Source: a filamentous cyanobacterium ESFC-1 (lineage in GTDB: Bacteria; Cyanobacteriota; Cyanobacteriia; Cyanobacteriales; Spirulinaceae). From it: 64,000 bases of DNA. Below the pieces are notes generated by a model. That model saw only the letters and a list, made by a program, of their open reading frames with translations, ran no database searches and was not told the origin of the DNA. Shown one piece after another: positions 1 through 9,773 of the stretch. Every line of letters begins with the position of its first letter. Positions within the stretch are counted from its first letter, which is position 1. Both the position numbers and the translations under genes were made by a program. The stretch is from assembly GCA_000380225.1 (NCBI GenBank), contig KB904821.1:218483-282482 (forward strand). The letters run 5' to 3'.

Positions 1-44
1 CTCCTCCCCCTCTGGACGGGGAAACCCCGCCCCTACACGCCCAC
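1..44. repeat. Dispersed GC-rich hairpin repeat
   Basis: The core GGACGGGGAAACCCCGCCCC can fold on itself and is followed by CTACACGCCCACTACCC. Closely related copies lie at 25983-26009 and 61634-61668, and a variant with GGGGAAAAGAGCGCCCC lies at 3618-3650, 20636-20662, 23276-23305 (reverse) and 25110-25140. It is noncoding and intergenic everywhere in this window. Confidence 0.7.
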
Positions 45-116
45 TACCCAAGAAAACGCCGCCCCGTGAGAAAATTAAACAGATGGCAATATGCGTATAA
101 ACTGCAATCAACTTCC

Positions 117-926
117 ATGACCCCAGATAAAGCCTTAAACCTGCTGATTAGTAACGACGACGGTATCTTAGCCTTGGGGGTGCGAACCTTGGCCAATCAT
201 CTCGCGGCGGCGGGACATCAAGTAACCGTGGTTTGTCCCGATCGCGAACGGTCGGCCACAGGTCACGGATTGACCTTACATCAACCGATCCGGGCGAATC
301 AAGTGCCAGAAGTATTTGACGATCGCGTTACGGCTTGGTCTTGTTCGGGGACTCCGGCAGATTGTGTCAAATTGGCGCTTCATGCCGTGTTAGACCAACG
401 TCCCGATTTTGTCCTGGCAGGCATCAATCACGGCTCTAACTTAGGAACAGACATTTTGTATTCGGGAACGGTGTCGGCGGCGATGGAAGGTACGGCTGAG
501 GGGATTCCCAGTGTGGCGTTGAGCTTGGCCAGTTTTACCTCGCACGAATTTGGGACGGGGGCCCAGTTTGCCCTCAAGTTACTGCAACAGTTAACTCAGC
601 GTCCTTTACCCACAGCAACATTACTTAATGTTAATATTCCCCCGGTTTCCCCGGATGCAGTGGCCGGGGTCAAGTTGACGCGCCAGGGCTTACGCCGCTA
701 TATTGAGCAGTTTGAGAAACGGGTCGATCCGCGCGGCAAAAGTTACTATTGGCTGGCTGGGGAAGTGATTGAGGAAATTGCCCAACCGAATCACGATCAT
801 TTACCTGCCGATGTGTTGACGGATGTGCAAGCAATTCGCGAAAACTTTATTACCGTTACGCCCCTACAGTACGATCTGACCGATGTATCGAGTTTTCAAA
901 AGCTCCAACAATACGATTTGACCTAA
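117..926 (+). CDS. surE: 5'/3'-nucleotidase SurE
   Basis: Survival protein SurE is a metal-dependent nucleotidase that dephosphorylates nucleoside 5'- and 3'-monophosphates in the cytoplasm. The protein opens with [14 protein letters not shown], where the NDDG aspartates bind the metal. It continues with the [14 protein letters not shown] loop, [12 protein letters not shown], and the [25 protein letters not shown] core that is diagnostic of the family. An in-frame ATG exists at 66, but the 17 residues it adds are basic and unlike the family, so the ATG at 117 is preferred, giving 269 aa, the usual length. It stands alone, with 129 bp before the next gene. Confidence 0.93.
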   Translation: MTPDKALNLLISNDDGILALGVRTLANHLAAAGHQVTVVCPDRERSATGHGLTLHQPIRANQVPEVFDDRVTAWSCSGTPADCVKLALHAVLDQRPDFVLAGINHGSNLGTDILYSGTVSAAMEGTAEGIPSVALSLASFTSHEFGTGAQFALKLLQQLTQRPLPTATLLNVNIPPVSPDAVAGVKLTRQGLRRYIEQFEKRVDPRGKSYYWLAGEVIEEIAQPNHDHLPADVLTDVQAIRENFITVTPLQYDLTDVSSFQKLQQYDLT

Positions 927-1055
927 ATCCTTCACAATGGAAAATGAATGATAGGTTAAAAAATGCTAACTCTGATGGCTATTTTGGCAACTTTGTTAAC
1001 AGTTTGAGCTACAGTTTACTTCCTTTTTACAAATTTTATCGACTTATTCAATCTT

Positions 1056-1622
1056 ATGTCTCAATCCTCTTTTTCAAACCAGAATGGTCGCTCTGATGCG
1101 GAAACTGTTTTACTGAAAGACGAACAAGGGCGATCGCTAGACTGCTGGGTCGAGCAGTCTTTTAATATTGACGATCATAAGTATGTGCTGCTGCGACCGA
1201 TTGATGCGCCGATTACAATTATTGTAGGAGACACCCAAGAAGATAATTCGGAAGTGATTTGGCTCGAAGATGGGGAAGAAATTGCGACGTTATTTGAAGA
1301 TGCTAAAGCGGTTTTGGCCGAACAAAATCTCAAGCTTCAAAATGCGGCTTATACTTTAACCGCAAGCGGGGAAATTCCTCAACCCCATGAAGATGATATT
1401 CTCACCCTTGAATTTGAAAACGAAGGGGGAAATATAGAAGAAGATGATTATCAATGTTTGGCGGAGTTTTACTACGATTCTCAAAAATACGAAATTTATA
1501 CGCCCCTGACCCCCTTATTGTTTTTTGCCCAAGAAAAACCAAGCGGTCAATTAGAACTTTTATCTCCCGATCGCTTAAAAGAAATTGAACCGTTTTTAGA
1601 GGATATGTTGTTTGAGGAATAA
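1056..1622 (+). CDS. DUF3727 domain protein
   Basis: This is a conserved cyanobacterial and plastid-lineage protein of unknown biochemical role. It is 188 aa, strongly acidic, and has no membrane segment. Residues 19-95 form a DUF1292-like beta domain (VLLKDEQGRSLDCWVEQSF, YVLLRPIDAPITII). A second, DUF3727-type half contains the ILTLEFENEGG and YDSQKYEIYTPLTPLLFFA stretches. It is followed 17 bp later by mltG and then by a YqeG-like phosphatase, an arrangement I recall as recurrent in cyanobacteria, so a shared transcript is likely. The assignment rests on recognising the family pattern; function is not inferred. Confidence 0.8.
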   Translation: MSQSSFSNQNGRSDAETVLLKDEQGRSLDCWVEQSFNIDDHKYVLLRPIDAPITIIVGDTQEDNSEVIWLEDGEEIATLFEDAKAVLAEQNLKLQNAAYTLTASGEIPQPHEDDILTLEFENEGGNIEEDDYQCLAEFYYDSQKYEIYTPLTPLLFFAQEKPSGQLELLSPDRLKEIEPFLEDMLFEE

Positions 1623-1639
1623 AACCGAGGAACTAGCTG

Positions 1640-2728
1640 ATGAGTATGACCAAGCGCATTTCTAAATGGACATTTTATTTAGTTGTTTTGCCCGTGGTTT
1701 TAGGGTTTTCGGGTTGGCAAGGTTGGGCAGTGTGGAATTGGCTCCTCTCGCCCCAGAATGCCGAAAACAACAGCCAAGATGCGATCGCCAGCGAAATTCA
1801 ACTGAATATTGCTCCCGGCACTTCTACCGCACAAATGGGACAAGATTTAGAGGCGTTGGGGTTGATTCGCTCGGCGTGGGCTTGGAAGGTTTGGGCTTCT
1901 TGGTTAACCTTACAAGAAGGAGAAGGAACGTTTAAAGCCGGAACTTATAAAGTCGCAACCAATCAACCTCTCCCCACTTTGGCTCAACAACTTTGGCAAG
2001 GGGAAATTATGCGCTTGAGCTTTACGATTCCCGAAGGGTGGAATCGCTGGCAAATGGCGAAGTATTTTGAATCCTTGGGCTATTTTAGCGAGGAAGAATT
2101 TATTACCGCGATCGCGAATGTTTCGAGCGATCGCTATCCTTGGCTGCCTGCCGATATTCCCTTTATCGAAGGGTTTTTGTTTCCCGATACCTATGAATTA
2201 GCCAGCGATCGCGTCACCCCCGAACAAGTCATCGATTTGATGTTGTCTCGCTTTCAAAATGCCGCTTTACCCTTATACCAAGAAGCCCAAGACCAAACGA
2301 ATTTGAGCTTAAATGATTGGGTAACATTAGCAAGTATCGTAGAAAAAGAAGCCGTTGTTGCAGAAGAACGACCCTTGATTGCTGGCGTGTTTACAGGACG
2401 CTTGGCTGAGGGGATGAAGTTAGAAGCTGACCCAACCGTTGAATACGCCCTCGGCATTCGTCAAACCGCCGATCAGCCTTTGACTCTCAAACAAGTCCAA
2501 GTCGATTCTCCTTACAACACCTATCGCTTTGAAGGCTTACCCCCCACCGCGATCGCGTCTCCGGGGTTAGCCAGTCTCGAAGCCACTCTTTCTCCCCAAA
2601 CAACAGATTACCGCTTTTTTGTGGCTCGTTATGATGGCACTCATGTCTTTACTGAAACCCTTGCAGAACACGAAGCAGCAGTCAAAGCGGTGCGTCAACA
2701 ACGAGAGGCTTTACAAAACGAGTCTTGA
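1640..2728 (+). CDS. mltG: Endolytic transglycosylase MltG
   Basis: MltG (YceG family) cleaves nascent peptidoglycan glycan strands at the outer face of the cytoplasmic membrane and is thought to set glycan chain length. The 362-aa protein has one N-terminal membrane segment (about residues 11-32), then a LysM-like region with LNIAPGTSTAQMGQDLEALG and the catalytic domain. ASIVEKEAVVAEERPLIAGV holds the catalytic glutamate, and FLFPDTYELA and SPYNTYRFEGLPPTAIASPG are family signatures. An SD-like CGAGG lies 9 bp before the ATG. A second ATG two codons downstream is possible. It is probably cotranscribed with the upstream DUF3727 gene and the downstream YqeG gene. Confidence 0.93.
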   Translation: MSMTKRISKWTFYLVVLPVVLGFSGWQGWAVWNWLLSPQNAENNSQDAIASEIQLNIAPGTSTAQMGQDLEALGLIRSAWAWKVWASWLTLQEGEGTFKAGTYKVATNQPLPTLAQQLWQGEIMRLSFTIPEGWNRWQMAKYFESLGYFSEEEFITAIANVSSDRYPWLPADIPFIEGFLFPDTYELASDRVTPEQVIDLMLSRFQNAALPLYQEAQDQTNLSLNDWVTLASIVEKEAVVAEERPLIAGVFTGRLAEGMKLEADPTVEYALGIRQTADQPLTLKQVQVDSPYNTYRFEGLPPTAIASPGLASLEATLSPQTTDYRFFVARYDGTHVFTETLAEHEAAVKAVRQQREALQNES

Positions 2729-2775
2729 GTTAACTCCACTTTGTTCTCTCTAACTTTTAATCGGAAATATAGTTG

Positions 2776-3297
2776 ATGAATTTAGAAGCGCATTTACAAC
2801 CCAACTTGGTCTTAGACGGCCCCGTGACTCGTCTGACCCCCGAAATACTCCAGAAATATCAAATTAAAGGCTTGGTGTTAGATGTGGACGAAACCCTCGT
2901 CCCCATTCGCGAACAAAAAGTCAGTCCTGAAGTTTTAGATTGGATTGTTGAGATTCGTCAAGTTTCGGCGTTATGGCTGGTGAGTAACAATATTAGCCAA
3001 AGTCGTATTGCCGCGATCGCGCAAGCCGTAGATGTACCGTATCTCTTTGGGGCCCGCAAACCCTCCCGTCGGAAAGTCCGCCAAGCCGTCGAACAAATGC
3101 AACTCCCCCAAAATCAAGTAGCCATGGTGGGCGATCGCCTCTTTACCGATGTTTTAGTCGGGAATCGCTTGGGAATGTTCTCGATTTTAGTCGAACCCAT
3201 GATTAGCCCCACCGCTACCCCCCGTCCATATTCTTTGCGAAACGTCGAAGTCGCCCTCTCTCAATGGTTGGGGGTATCCTTGAAAATAACGCAATAA
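2776..3297 (+). CDS. YqeG family HAD IIIA-type phosphatase
   Basis: This is a small HAD-superfamily phosphatase of the YqeG type, probably cytoplasmic with unknown physiological substrate. Visible motifs are motif I LDVDETLVP (nucleophile and acid/base aspartates), motif II VSNN, the KPSRRKV lysine region, and motif III/IV GDRLFTDVLVGNR. Length is 173 aa, normal for the family. A TTG lies directly upstream, but the ATG at 2776 is the natural start. The gap to mltG is short (47 bp) and the same order is common in cyanobacteria, so cotranscription is inferred. A strong hairpin 190 bp downstream may end the unit. Confidence 0.88.
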   Translation: MNLEAHLQPNLVLDGPVTRLTPEILQKYQIKGLVLDVDETLVPIREQKVSPEVLDWIVEIRQVSALWLVSNNISQSRIAAIAQAVDVPYLFGARKPSRRKVRQAVEQMQLPQNQVAMVGDRLFTDVLVGNRLGMFSILVEPMISPTATPRPYSLRNVEVALSQWLGVSLKITQ

Positions 3298-3786
3298 AAC
3301 TTAAAACAAGTACACAATCCTTCTTCTCTCGAAATATAAAGAAAATATTATGAAATAAAAATACATCAAAATTTTCTGTCATTCTAGATATCAAATAACA
3401 AGAGGTCAGCCTGATATAAAGACCTCCGCAATACACAGCTTCAATGGGGTTAGTCCGAGATAAAAACCCCGCCTATAAAAAGCAACTTTAAAGCGCTTGA
3501 CTTCCTTTTGGCGGTCAAGCGCTTTATAATTTTGTCTTTGGTTATTGGTTATTGGTCATTAGTCCTTAGTCATTTGTCTTTTGTTATTGGTTGTTGGTTA
3601 TTGGTTATTGGTTGTTGGGCGGGGAAAAGAGCGCCCCTACAAGCCTACTGCCCAAAAAACTGATTACTGATTACTGATAACTGATGACTGAAGAAACCCC
3701 CCGACTGCCGAGGAGCCGATTGCCGAGGAGCCCCTTAGATGCTGATGACTGAAGAAGCTGCCCCTTAGATGCTGATAACTGAAAAG
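3298..3786. repeat. Intergenic repeat tract before proB
   Basis: This 489-bp gap holds no gene that I can support. After the hairpin, 3537-3617 consists of degenerate heptamers (TTGGTTA, TTGGTTG, TTAGTCC). Then comes the GGCGGGGAAAAGAGCGCCCC hairpin repeat (3618-3640), CTGATTACTGATTACTGA tracts, and two GACTGCCGAGGAGCC / CCCCTTAGATGCTGATNACTGA units. The same modules recur in the same order at 25103-25230. The last unit reaches position 3780, a few bases before the proB start. Confidence 0.8.
3490..3534 (+). terminator. Hairpin terminator after the mltG-yqeG unit
   Basis: A perfect 12-bp stem is formed by AAAGCGCTTGAC (3490-3501) and GTCAAGCGCTTT (3514-3525) around a 12-nt loop, followed by ATAATTTTG. 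The tail is short in T, so it may act bidirectionally or only as an RNA-stabilising hairpin. It separates the upstream genes from the repeat tract before proB. Confidence 0.6.
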
Positions 3787-4905
3787 ATGTCTCAAACCCT
3801 CGTTATTAAAATTGGCACCTCTAGCTTGACCGATCGCGGTCAACTCGCCCTTTCAACCATCGCCGCCTTAGTCGAAACCTTAACTCACCTGCGCCATCAA
3901 GGTCATCGGGTGGTTTTGGTCACCTCTGGGGCAGTCGGGGTAGGGTGCGCTCGTTTGAACTTGCGCGATCGCCCCCAGAAAATGGCCCTCAAACAAGCTG
4001 TAGCCGCCGTGGGTCAAGGTCGCCTCATGCGGGTTTACGACGACTTGTTTACCACCCTCGGCCAACCCATCGCCCAAATCCTGCTTACCCGCCGCGATCT
4101 CGTTGACCGCAATGCCTACGTCAACGCTAAAAACACCCTAGACGCTTTATTTCAGTTAGGGGTCATTCCCGTAGTCAACGAAAACGATACGGTGGCCGTA
4201 GAAGAACTCAAACTCAAATTTGGCGATAACGACACCCTTTCAGCCTTAGTCGCCAGTTTGGTTGCTGCCGATTGGTTATTTCTACTCACCGATGTAGACC
4301 GCCTCTATTCTGCCGATCCGCGAGTCAACCCTGACGCAAAACCCATCGACCGCGTGAATGTCGAACAGTTAGAGAGCTTGCAAGGGGTCGCCGGATCGAA
4401 AGGATCGCCGTGGGGAACCGGAGGCATGGCTACTAAACTGTCTGCGGCCCGCATTGCCACCAGTTCCGGCGTTCGTACCGTCATTACCCAAGGTCAGCAA
4501 CCGGATAATATTCTCAAAGTGTTGACTGGGGAAGCAATCGGGACACAATTTGAACCCCAAGCCCGCCCGGAAAATTCCCGCAAGCGTTGGATTGCTCATG
4601 GCTTGGTAACTATGGGCAAACTTCATCTCGATGCCGGAGCCGTGACTGCATTATCTAAAAAAGGCAAATCCCTACTAGCGGCGGGTGTTACAGCCGTTGA
4701 AGGGCAGTTTCAAGCCGGAGACGCGGTGTTGTTGTGCAATCCCCAAGGTCAAGAAATCGCCAGGGGAATTGTTAACTACAACGCCCTCGAAATGCAGCAA
4801 ATTCAAGGTCAGCATTCTGACCGAATTGCTGCAATTTTAGGCTATGAAGGCGTTGAAACCGTAGTTCACCGGGATAATTTGGTCTTGTGTCTGCCGGAGG
4901 GCTAA
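3787..4905 (+). CDS. proB: Glutamate 5-kinase
   Basis: ProB phosphorylates glutamate with ATP, the first step of proline synthesis. Residues 1-255 form the amino acid kinase domain: [10 protein letters not shown] at the N terminus, [49 protein letters not shown], and [14 protein letters not shown]-terminal PUA domain follows (about 275-365). Length is 372 aa. An in-frame ATG at 3769 exists but lies in a dispersed repeat (CCCCTTAGATGCTGATAACTGA), so the ATG at 3787 is chosen. No proA is nearby. The stop codon overlaps the convergent HTH gene by 4 bp. Confidence 0.95.
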   Translation: MSQTLVIKIGTSSLTDRGQLALSTIAALVETLTHLRHQGHRVVLVTSGAVGVGCARLNLRDRPQKMALKQAVAAVGQGRLMRVYDDLFTTLGQPIAQILLTRRDLVDRNAYVNAKNTLDALFQLGVIPVVNENDTVAVEELKLKFGDNDTLSALVASLVAADWLFLLTDVDRLYSADPRVNPDAKPIDRVNVEQLESLQGVAGSKGSPWGTGGMATKLSAARIATSSGVRTVITQGQQPDNILKVLTGEAIGTQFEPQARPENSRKRWIAHGLVTMGKLHLDAGAVTALSKKGKSLLAAGVTAVEGQFQAGDAVLLCNPQGQEIARGIVNYNALEMQQIQGQHSDRIAAILGYEGVETVVHRDNLVLCLPEG

Positions 4906-5807
4906 TTGTTCAGGGTTTCCGGGGGAACAACATTCGCCGCCGCTTGTTCGCTGGCTTGGGTTTCGAGGTTTTGACGGTCTTGCTCTTGCCAAGATGGAGT
5001 GACGGGGTTGGGGAGGTCGGGTTGTACCGAAGCATTCATTTCATTGTGCTGCGATAACCAGGATAAGCCGCCGACGGCTCCCGCCACTAAAGCCGTGTAA
5101 CCCAGGTACAGGTGAAGGGAGGTCATTTTCATATTGATACTCGGTGAAGAAGCACGATACCAAGACGGGACAACGGAGGATTGGACTTCGGGTAAGGTAG
5201 CAGCAAGGGCAGTCCCATTTAGCCCCAAAACGTTGCCAACTTGCCGAATAAAGCCGCGCAAGTACACATCTTCGGGTAATTCGTCTAAGTTCCCTTCTTC
5301 GATAGCTCTGAGGTTACAGAGAGGAATAAGGGTGCGGACATGGATTTGTTCGAGAGAGAGGTTTTGAGCGCGTCGGGCGTTGGCGATCGTTCGACCAATT
5401 TGGTGACAACTTGCGGCTCTAGATTCGGCGAGGTTTTTGTTTTTGGGCTTTGCTTTCTGCCTCAAACTCGAAAGGCGAACTTGTTTGCGGGGTTGTTTTG
5501 GTTGGGCTTTTTGAGGAGGCACAGCCCGAGAGTCCGTTTCTAAGGCTTCATCCGGGCTAAAGGAGAGGTGAAATGTGACTCGCATGGTTTCTTTGGCGAT
5601 CGCGTCAATCAGGGTTTTGGCTGTGTCTGTGGGGGTTCCGGTGAAGTGTTGCCATTGGGCGATCGCTTGTTGATATACTTCACTGTGACTCAGTTCTTGT
5701 TCGATTTGTTGAAAACTGGGCAGTCGTTTTTTGTAGGTCGTTTCCATAAGAGAATTGTCCGTAAGCTTTGTATTTGCGTCCAGTGGAGAAGTCAGTTTGT
5801 TACTCAT
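4902..5807 (-). CDS. RodZ-like HTH membrane protein
   Basis: This 301-aa protein has an HTH_25/RodZ-type helix-turn-helix near residues 135-205 ([19 protein letters not shown], then [24 protein letters not shown]). One membrane segment follows at about 232-252 ([19 protein letters not shown]), then a short external tail. That cytoplasmic-HTH/single-TM layout is typical of RodZ, the MreB-binding cell-shape factor, but the N-terminal 130 residues (glutamine- and lysine-rich, low complexity around 90-125) are not part of that family and no mre genes are nearby. The start is uncertain: a Met at residue 21 (5747) is also plausible. It is convergent with proB with a 4-bp stop overlap. Confidence 0.75.
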   Translation of the reverse strand: MSNKLTSPLDANTKLTDNSLMETTYKKRLPSFQQIEQELSHSEVYQQAIAQWQHFTGTPTDTAKTLIDAIAKETMRVTFHLSFSPDEALETDSRAVPPQKAQPKQPRKQVRLSSLRQKAKPKNKNLAESRAASCHQIGRTIANARRAQNLSLEQIHVRTLIPLCNLRAIEEGNLDELPEDVYLRGFIRQVGNVLGLNGTALAATLPEVQSSVVPSWYRASSPSINMKMTSLHLYLGYTALVAGAVGGLSWLSQHNEMNASVQPDLPNPVTPSWQEQDRQNLETQASEQAAANVVPPETLNN

Positions 5808-5946
5808 CCTTTCTCGCAGTTAGCCCGCACTCCGGATCGTCAAAATTTTGTTACCAAAGAAAATTCGCAATTTCCCTCCCTAAAAAAACTGAGTCAAAAC
5901 GCGATCGCGCTTCAACTCAGCCAATTCTTAAAATTTTAGATGAGGA

Positions 5947-8010
5947 CTAAGCAAAGTCCACTTGGAAAATAATGTCGTTGTAATCTAAATCCCCGCCACC
6001 GAGGATATCTTCAAACCCGAACACATTGTTCCCCAGCAAGCGGATGTGATCGACCCCATCGGGATTTGCGCCGATGTAGGTGAAGTAGGCTTGCGGCCCC
6101 CCTCCTGCTGCATTATCTGGGTTTTGACTCAGGAATTGCTCAACACTACCATTCGCAATCATAAACGGTGCGTACAAGGCATCACTTTCAAGCAAAGCCG
6201 GAACCACGCGGGTTGATTGATTCGACACGCTGATCAGCAGGGTTTCAATGCGATTCTCCATGGCCGCTTCGGCGTAACCCACTTGACCCGGCGCAATTCC
6301 ATCAACTGTGCCGCTTGCATCGTCAATGCGATATAAACTCACCAAGTTATTAAACGCTGCTTCTCGATAAACTGTGAAGTTTGCTGAAACTCGTTGTCCG
6401 GTGAGATTCGCAGCGTTATTACTATTGAGTAAGTCCAGCACTTCTAAACCTTGTTGCTGCAACTGACCCACCCCCAAAGGAACATTTAAGTTGGTTTGCT
6501 CGATATTTACAAAGACATCTGAAAAAGTCCCGTTGGTGTCATCATCAAACCGCAAAGAATACTGACCCCCGCCGAGGTTATTGACCTGAAGACTGCCTTG
6601 ATTCCCCACACCGAGTAAGATTTCTCCGCCGGGGGGTCGTCCGGCCAAAACCGCATCTGTCGTACCGTTGCGAACCAGATAAAAGGCAAAGCGATCGCCC
6701 GCTTGGAAATCCAAAACCCCATCTTGTTGACCAATATTAAAGTTGGTCGGGCGCAGCGGATGTGCCGAAAAGAGAATCTTAGACCGGGCGATCGCCGCTT
6801 GTACATAACCCGAACTCCCTGGGGTTAAGTTACCAATATTACCCGCCGCATTATCCACTTTAAACAAGCCAACTTCATCAAATAAATTGGTGTCTAACTG
6901 AGTTAATTGATACAGCAGATTGGTAGCCCCATTATTTGCCCCAATGGTGAAAATATTATTGGCGTTGACTTGTAGCGCACCTTGAGGAGCCGGCCCTGGC
7001 CCTGGCCCTGGTGGTGGTGGCGGGGGCGGCGGTGGTGTGACAATACCTTGATTTTGAAAGAAGAAAACGGGTCGGATATCAACACGCTGACCGACAAAAG
7101 CATCGGGCAGTTGGTCATTGTCGATATCCGCAAAGGCGGGATAAGCTTGCTCAAATTCCTTGGTTCCGTTTAAGGCATTAAATGGATTGTCAGCCCCCGT
7201 CACTTCCACATAGTTTGGTGCGGTTGCGGTGCCATCATTTCTAAAGTAGCGAATTGTGCCTGTAGTACCGAACTCAGTAACAGCCAGGAAAGCATCGATA
7301 TCGCCGTCGCCATCGACATCGGCAAAAGCCGGAACCGCCCGATGGTTTTGGGGTAAAGTGACACTGGCAAAGGGAGAAGCTGTTGCACTGAGGGTATAGT
7401 TTGCGGTCAGGTCAAGAGGGGTGGGTGGAGGGGTGGGTGGGTCGTAAATTTTCACCGGGTCGGGGTCGGTCGAACTCGGCCCTGTCAGTCGTCGAACCCG
7501 TCCGACAATTAACTCGGTCGTGCCATCGCCATCGATATCGGCAAAGGTCGGACTGGCGTAGGTTGCATCTCCTAAATTAATATTACTAAACGGATTGTCA
7601 GCGGCAGCTTGTTTGGTTACGAAAGTGGGATTGGTTTTACGCCCAATCGCATTGGGAGCGGTGGAATCGGTATTTAAAATCAACTCTACTGTACCGCCCC
7701 GATTCCCCAGAACTAAGTCTAGGTCGTTATCATCATCGACATCAAATAAAGCCGGGGCTGCCACTTGTTGAGCAAGCGGCGGTGTAGCAGGTAACGAATT
7801 GTTATAAGTCTCAAAAGGATTATCGGCTACCGTTAGCTCGGTGAAGGAAGGAGTTGTAGCTGTCCCATCATTCCGGAAGTAGCGTAATGTACCGTCGTTT
7901 ACGCCAACTACGGCATCAAAATCGCCATCGCCGTCCAAATCTCCAAAAGTGGGGGCTTGGAGTTCGTCGTTGACGTTTAGGGGGGAATTTTGTCTTTGGA
8001 ATGTAACCAT
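5947..8010 (-). CDS. FG-GAP/VCBS-repeat protein with C-terminal DUF4114
   Basis: This 687-aa acidic protein is probably exported. Residues 1-320 contain several FG-GAP/VCBS-type repeats with Ca-binding loops (DLDGDGDFDAVVG, DVDDDNDLDLVLG, DIDGDGTTELIVG, DVDGDGDIDAFLA, DIDNDQLPDAFVG), consistent with a partial beta-propeller. A proline/glycine linker (PPPPPPPPPGPGPGPAP) leads into a second half containing duplicated segments (FTIGANNGATN and FTVYREAAFNN both followed by LVSLYRIDDASG-like text). The C terminus is a DUF4114 domain with GFEDILGGGDLDYNDIIFQV. No Sec signal peptide is visible; C-terminal secretion by a type I system is inferred, but no transporter is adjacent. A possible promoter (TATAGT at 8031-8036) precedes it. 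Confidence 0.85.
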   Translation of the reverse strand: MVTFQRQNSPLNVNDELQAPTFGDLDGDGDFDAVVGVNDGTLRYFRNDGTATTPSFTELTVADNPFETYNNSLPATPPLAQQVAAPALFDVDDDNDLDLVLGNRGGTVELILNTDSTAPNAIGRKTNPTFVTKQAAADNPFSNINLGDATYASPTFADIDGDGTTELIVGRVRRLTGPSSTDPDPVKIYDPPTPPPTPLDLTANYTLSATASPFASVTLPQNHRAVPAFADVDGDGDIDAFLAVTEFGTTGTIRYFRNDGTATAPNYVEVTGADNPFNALNGTKEFEQAYPAFADIDNDQLPDAFVGQRVDIRPVFFFQNQGIVTPPPPPPPPPGPGPGPAPQGALQVNANNIFTIGANNGATNLLYQLTQLDTNLFDEVGLFKVDNAAGNIGNLTPGSSGYVQAAIARSKILFSAHPLRPTNFNIGQQDGVLDFQAGDRFAFYLVRNGTTDAVLAGRPPGGEILLGVGNQGSLQVNNLGGGQYSLRFDDDTNGTFSDVFVNIEQTNLNVPLGVGQLQQQGLEVLDLLNSNNAANLTGQRVSANFTVYREAAFNNLVSLYRIDDASGTVDGIAPGQVGYAEAAMENRIETLLISVSNQSTRVVPALLESDALYAPFMIANGSVEQFLSQNPDNAAGGGPQAYFTYIGANPDGVDHIRLLGNNVFGFEDILGGGDLDYNDIIFQVDFA

Positions 8011-8281
8011 AATGTTGCGATCGCCAATCTACTATAGTGAAAAGTAATAATGTTCAAGATCGAGTTGACAGGAAAACGCCTTTTTCAACCTGGGGGAATG
8101 GCGGTGCTGAATCGATAAGCCATATTCACTCCTCAAATAATTTTAGTTGTTTGCGATCGCGAAATCTAGGAAAAATTCACACCTTCTAGCCGTACCCAAT
8201 CTTGGGGCGATCGCGCCAGAATGTATTTGTTGTATCTTCTTTGAGCGAAACTGTCAACTCTCAGATTCTTTCTAAAACCGG

Positions 8282-9442
8282 CTAAACGGTCAAATCTGGG
8301 AAAATTTGACCTAAAGAGGGAGGAGAAGATACTGTAGAGTCTATGGAGTTGGGGTCGATGGTAATGGCACGGCAAATTTCATCAGTTTTGAAGCCCAAGG
8401 CCATAGGTCTTCGCACGTTGGCAAGGGTTTGTACGTCGTAGAGTTCGCCAATTACCCCTTCCATGTCAATCCAGTGGTCAATATTTCCGGTTTTGAGGTT
8501 CACGATTTGTAAGCCGCAGCGAGGATTTGCTCCTTTGGCCGCTAACCGATCTTGTAGCGGTAAATCGGTAAACACGCGATCGCCCCTCGGTTGAGATAAT
8601 GCTACAATCGCCCAATCTTGATGAAAGCTCAAGCCGCGTAAATAACCGGGGCAAAAGGCGATCGCGTTAAATTCGCCCGTTTCGAGGTTAATATAGCCCA
8701 ACTCCCCCGTTCCCGATTGCAAAACCCATAATTTCCCTTGATACCAGCGCGGCGAATGGGGCATCGAGAGATTCGGCGCGATAATTTCGTTAGTCGCCAC
8801 ATCGATAATACATCCTCCCTGTTGGCGTTGCGATCGCCATCCTGTGGCCACATCCGAACGACTCAGGGATGTAACATAGCGAGGTTGGCCATTCACCAAA
8901 GCCAAACCGTTGAGATGACAGCGATCTTCAGGAACCAGTTTTTCAACAAAGGGCGGTTTCCATAAAGGAGTAAAACTGTAGCGATCGCTCGTTGTAGCCA
9001 AACAACTATATAACGTATTGACAAAAATCACGCGATCGTCGCTATCTACTGCAATATCGTGAATATCCAACTCCCCCGTTGTATAAGCCACTCGCGGCAC
9101 ATACAGGCGATCGTAGCCATTTTGCCACATCCCCTCCGGCACAATATTTTCCAACTGCCAAAGCTGATAGCGGCTACTTAAAAATAAACGATTTGCCCCA
9201 ATTCCTAATCCCATCGCTCGTTCAAACAAACGCTCAAACAAAGACAAGCGTCCGTCTGGCTTCAACCCTACCAAAAACAACCGATGAAGGCGATAAGTCG
9301 TAAAAGCAAAACTAACTTGCTGTTCGTATAACCACGGAATACAGTAACGAGAACAAGTAACAAGAACAGGGGGTGTAGCGGCGTTAGATTCAGTCACTGT
9401 ATGATCAATCGACGGGTGGCAACTCAGACTTAACAAGGACAA
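8282..9442 (-). CDS. TIGR03032 family protein
   Basis: This 386-aa protein matches the TIGR03032/DUF4915 family, whose biochemical role is unknown. The whole chain reads as a soluble beta-propeller-like protein: repeated short strands ending in hydrophobic turns, with the signature stretches DIHDIAVDSDDRVIFVNT, CHLNGLALVNGQPRYVTSL, MPHSPRWYQGKLWVLQSGTGE and FCPGYLRGLSFHQDWAIVAL. These read like kelch/SMP-30-type blades. There is no signal peptide or membrane segment. It is flanked by the DUF4114 gene (272 bp away) and, upstream, a repeat tract. In other bacteria the family often lies near surface-repeat or glycosylation genes; here a GT4 gene lies beyond the tmRNA. Confidence 0.85.
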   Translation of the reverse strand: MSLLSLSCHPSIDHTVTESNAATPPVLVTCSRYCIPWLYEQQVSFAFTTYRLHRLFLVGLKPDGRLSLFERLFERAMGLGIGANRLFLSSRYQLWQLENIVPEGMWQNGYDRLYVPRVAYTTGELDIHDIAVDSDDRVIFVNTLYSCLATTSDRYSFTPLWKPPFVEKLVPEDRCHLNGLALVNGQPRYVTSLSRSDVATGWRSQRQQGGCIIDVATNEIIAPNLSMPHSPRWYQGKLWVLQSGTGELGYINLETGEFNAIAFCPGYLRGLSFHQDWAIVALSQPRGDRVFTDLPLQDRLAAKGANPRCGLQIVNLKTGNIDHWIDMEGVIGELYDVQTLANVRRPMALGFKTDEICRAITIDPNSIDSTVSSPPSLGQIFPDLTV

Positions 9443-9727
9443 GTTAGCCTATTGTCTTCACTTTTGCAAGACTTTGTTGGTTGTTGGTTATTGGTTATTG
9501 GGTTTCACTTCATTCTACCCAACCTACTGCCCAAAAACTCTCGCGTGAAACTTAAATTCGCTTTTTGACGCTGAAAGCCAGATATATTCTAGCGTTGAGC
9601 CTTTTCTAGAGTCTGCCCTATAGCCAGAAGTTTCTGACCCCCTTTCTGGGGTAAAATCCCACCTCCCCCCCGACTGCCGATTGCCGATTGCCGAGGAGCC
9701 CCTTAGAGGCTGATAACTGACCACTGA
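9443..9727. repeat. Repeat tract with element copy 1
   Basis: No gene is visible between 9443 and the tmRNA terminator. It starts with TTGGTTGTTGGTTATTGGTTATTGG (in units of 7), then CCTACTGCCCAAAAA. Next comes a roughly 140-bp element (9538-9680) shared with 40138-40271, 60445-60590 and 61467-61617, and then ATTGCCGATTGCCGAGGAGCCCC and GCTGATAACTGACCACTGA modules. Apparent reading frames here are by-products of the repeats. Confidence 0.75.
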
Positions 9728-9770
9728 AAAAACCCCCCTGCTTACCGCTTAGGCAAACAAGGGGGTTTTT
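9728..9770 (-). terminator. Rho-independent terminator of ssrA
   Basis: On the minus strand AAAAACCCCC (9770-9761) pairs with GGGGGTTTTT (9737-9728) around a loop of about 23 nt that contains further pairing (CTTACCGCTTAGGCAA region). It ends in a T run and begins 3 nt after the tmRNA 3' end. Confidence 0.85.
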
Positions 9771-9773
9771 GAA

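Noticed and set aside
9524-9724. Minus-strand frame of 66 codons before ssrA
   Set aside because: It covers the dispersed element copy and GAGGAGCC modules; the other three copies do not keep the frame.
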